Origin: Brevundimonas nasdae
GTDB taxonomy: Bacteria > Pseudomonadota > Alphaproteobacteria > Caulobacterales > Caulobacteraceae
Assembly: GCF_016654005.1 (NCBI RefSeq)
Contig: NZ_JAEPWN010000001.1
Coordinates: forward strand, 248,001 to 312,000
Length of the DNA: 64,000 nt
Reading direction: 5' to 3'
The position numbers and the translations under genes were made by a program. Under the pieces are notes generated by a model, which saw nothing but the letters and a program-made list of their open reading frames with translations, was not told where the DNA came from and ran no database searches. Below, piece after piece: positions 63,404-64,000 of this stretch (positions within the stretch are counted from its first letter, which is position 1; each line of letters starts with the position of its first letter).

Positions 63404-63727
63404 ATGACGACCTTCGACGATCGGGAAAAGGCCTTTGAGGCCAAGTTCGCACTCGATCAGGAGCAGGAATTCAAGGCCATCGCCCGGCGCAACAAGATGC
63501 TGGGCCTGTGGGCGGCCGAGAAGATGGGCCTGTCGTCCGAGAGCGCGGATCAATATGCGCAGGCCGTCGTGCGCGCCGACTTTGAACAGCCGGGCGACGA
63601 GGACGTGTTCCGCAAGGTCGCCGGCGACCTGAAGGGCTCGGGCCTGACCGTTCCGGACAGCGAAATCTATTCCAAGATGGACGAACTGGCCTCCATCGCG
63701 CGTGAGCAGATCCGCGCAGGCGAGTAA
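63404..63727 (+). CDS. DUF1476 protein, zeta-type inhibitor of F1Fo-ATPase
   Basis: A 107-residue all-helical protein that matches DUF1476, known in Alphaproteobacteria as the zeta subunit that inhibits ATP hydrolysis by F1-ATPase. The N-terminus TTFDDREKAFEAKFALDQEQ is the inhibitory segment, followed by ARRNKMLGLWAAEKMGLS and a C-terminal helix. ATG 63404 fits homologues; ATG 63392 in the same frame has GGAG too close. An intrinsic terminator follows. No ATP synthase genes are in the window. Confidence 0.92.
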   Translation: MTTFDDREKAFEAKFALDQEQEFKAIARRNKMLGLWAAEKMGLSSESADQYAQAVVRADFEQPGDEDVFRKVAGDLKGSGLTVPDSEIYSKMDELASIAREQIRAGE

Positions 63728-63759
63728 GTCTTTGGTCTAAGGGCCAATCAGAGAATCGA

Positions 63760-63798
63760 AAGGGCCGCATCCGGGGGAAAATGCGGCCCTTTCTTTTT
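63760..63798 (+). terminator. Rho-independent terminator of the DUF1476 gene
   Basis: A perfect 11-bp stem AAGGGCCGCAT / ATGCGGCCCTT with a 10-base loop is followed by TCTTTTT, 33 bases after the stop codon. Confidence 0.95.
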
Positions 63799-63912
63799 GC
63801 CGGGGACGTTGGGGGAAGTCTCGCCCGGCTTAGTGTGCGTCTCTCGCGCCCTTGAAGAACACGGCGCGCGCTATTTGGTTTCAGCTCAATCGGCTTGAGC
63901 CGAAAATTATTT

Positions 63913-64000
63913 TTACGGCATCAGCACCGTGTCCACGACGTGGACGACGCCGTTGGATTGACCCACGTCCGCCTGGGTGATCGTGGACTTGCCGCCCTTG
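63913..64000 (-). CDS. Fasciclin-domain protein, C-terminal end (runs off the window)
   Basis: Only the last 28 codons are present. They read KSTITQADVGQSNGVVHVVD then TVLMP and a TAA stop at 63913-63915, which is the conserved H2 end of a fasciclin (FAS1) domain: a strand, NGVVHVVD, and the closing LMP. FAS1 proteins are usually secreted adhesion or surface proteins. The rest of the gene is beyond the window. Confidence 0.85.
   Translation of the reverse strand, partial: KGGKSTITQADVGQSNGVVHVVDTVLMP

Overview
The window is G+C-rich, densely coding chromosomal DNA that fits a Caulobacteraceae alphaproteobacterium, most likely Brevundimonas. This rests on gene content (a TonB-dependent receptor, HWE histidine kinase, DUF1476, DUF4164-zapA next to tkt, an ELM1-family protein) and on alphaproteobacterial regulatory signatures: a CtrA box, a direct-repeat LexA box, and EcfG general-stress promoters of the form GGAAC-N16-CGTT. 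The genus is an inference from recognised sequence, not from a search.

Layout. 1-6.5 kb: the 5' part of uvrB, a large TonB receptor with its own terminator, a PadR/HAAS-type regulator pair, and a secreted protein that looks like a CVNH plus beta/gamma-crystallin fusion. 6.7-11.8 kb: an Ada/AlkA-type protein that has lost the core of its glycosylase domain, overlapping ogt; a TPR protein; a LamG-like lipoprotein overlapping ilvA; a GIY-YIG protein. 11.9-17.3 kb: an autoregulated-looking membrane protein/HTH pair, then a nadA-M50 protease-nadB-nadC operon behind a perfect inverted-repeat operator. 17.3-27.4 kb: two SleB-type cell-wall hydrolases, a glycine-zipper lipoprotein, a DUF6481 protein with a hairpin-rich leader, a 1234-residue hybrid histidine kinase, an HWE kinase and a single-domain response regulator.

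27.5-48.8 kb: mostly housekeeping genes (aldo/keto reductase, trxB, greA, GST, SDF symporter, carB, HAD, S41 peptidase, cstA-ybdD, purT, esterase, tkt, DUF4164, zapA, a 6S RNA candidate, 5-FCL), with three families of palindromic or tandem intergenic repeats. 48.8-54 kb: a metallophosphoesterase and a four-gene reverse-strand block of two paralogous GT4 glycosyltransferases, a phosphatase and a cytochrome P450. 54-64 kb: purL, purQ, purS and purC, all on the reverse strand but separated by unrelated genes (small acidic proteins, TspO-like protein, MFS, PEBP, cfa), then the DUF1476 ATPase-inhibitor gene and the end of a fasciclin gene.

The most interesting thread is a set of EcfG/SigT-type promoters. 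Two match perfectly (ahead of the hybrid kinase and of the glycine-zipper lipoprotein) and two are near matches ahead of small acidic proteins. This suggests that part of the window belongs to the general stress regulon, with a sensor kinase itself under stress control. No CRISPR array, tRNA, rRNA, prophage or insertion sequence was seen.
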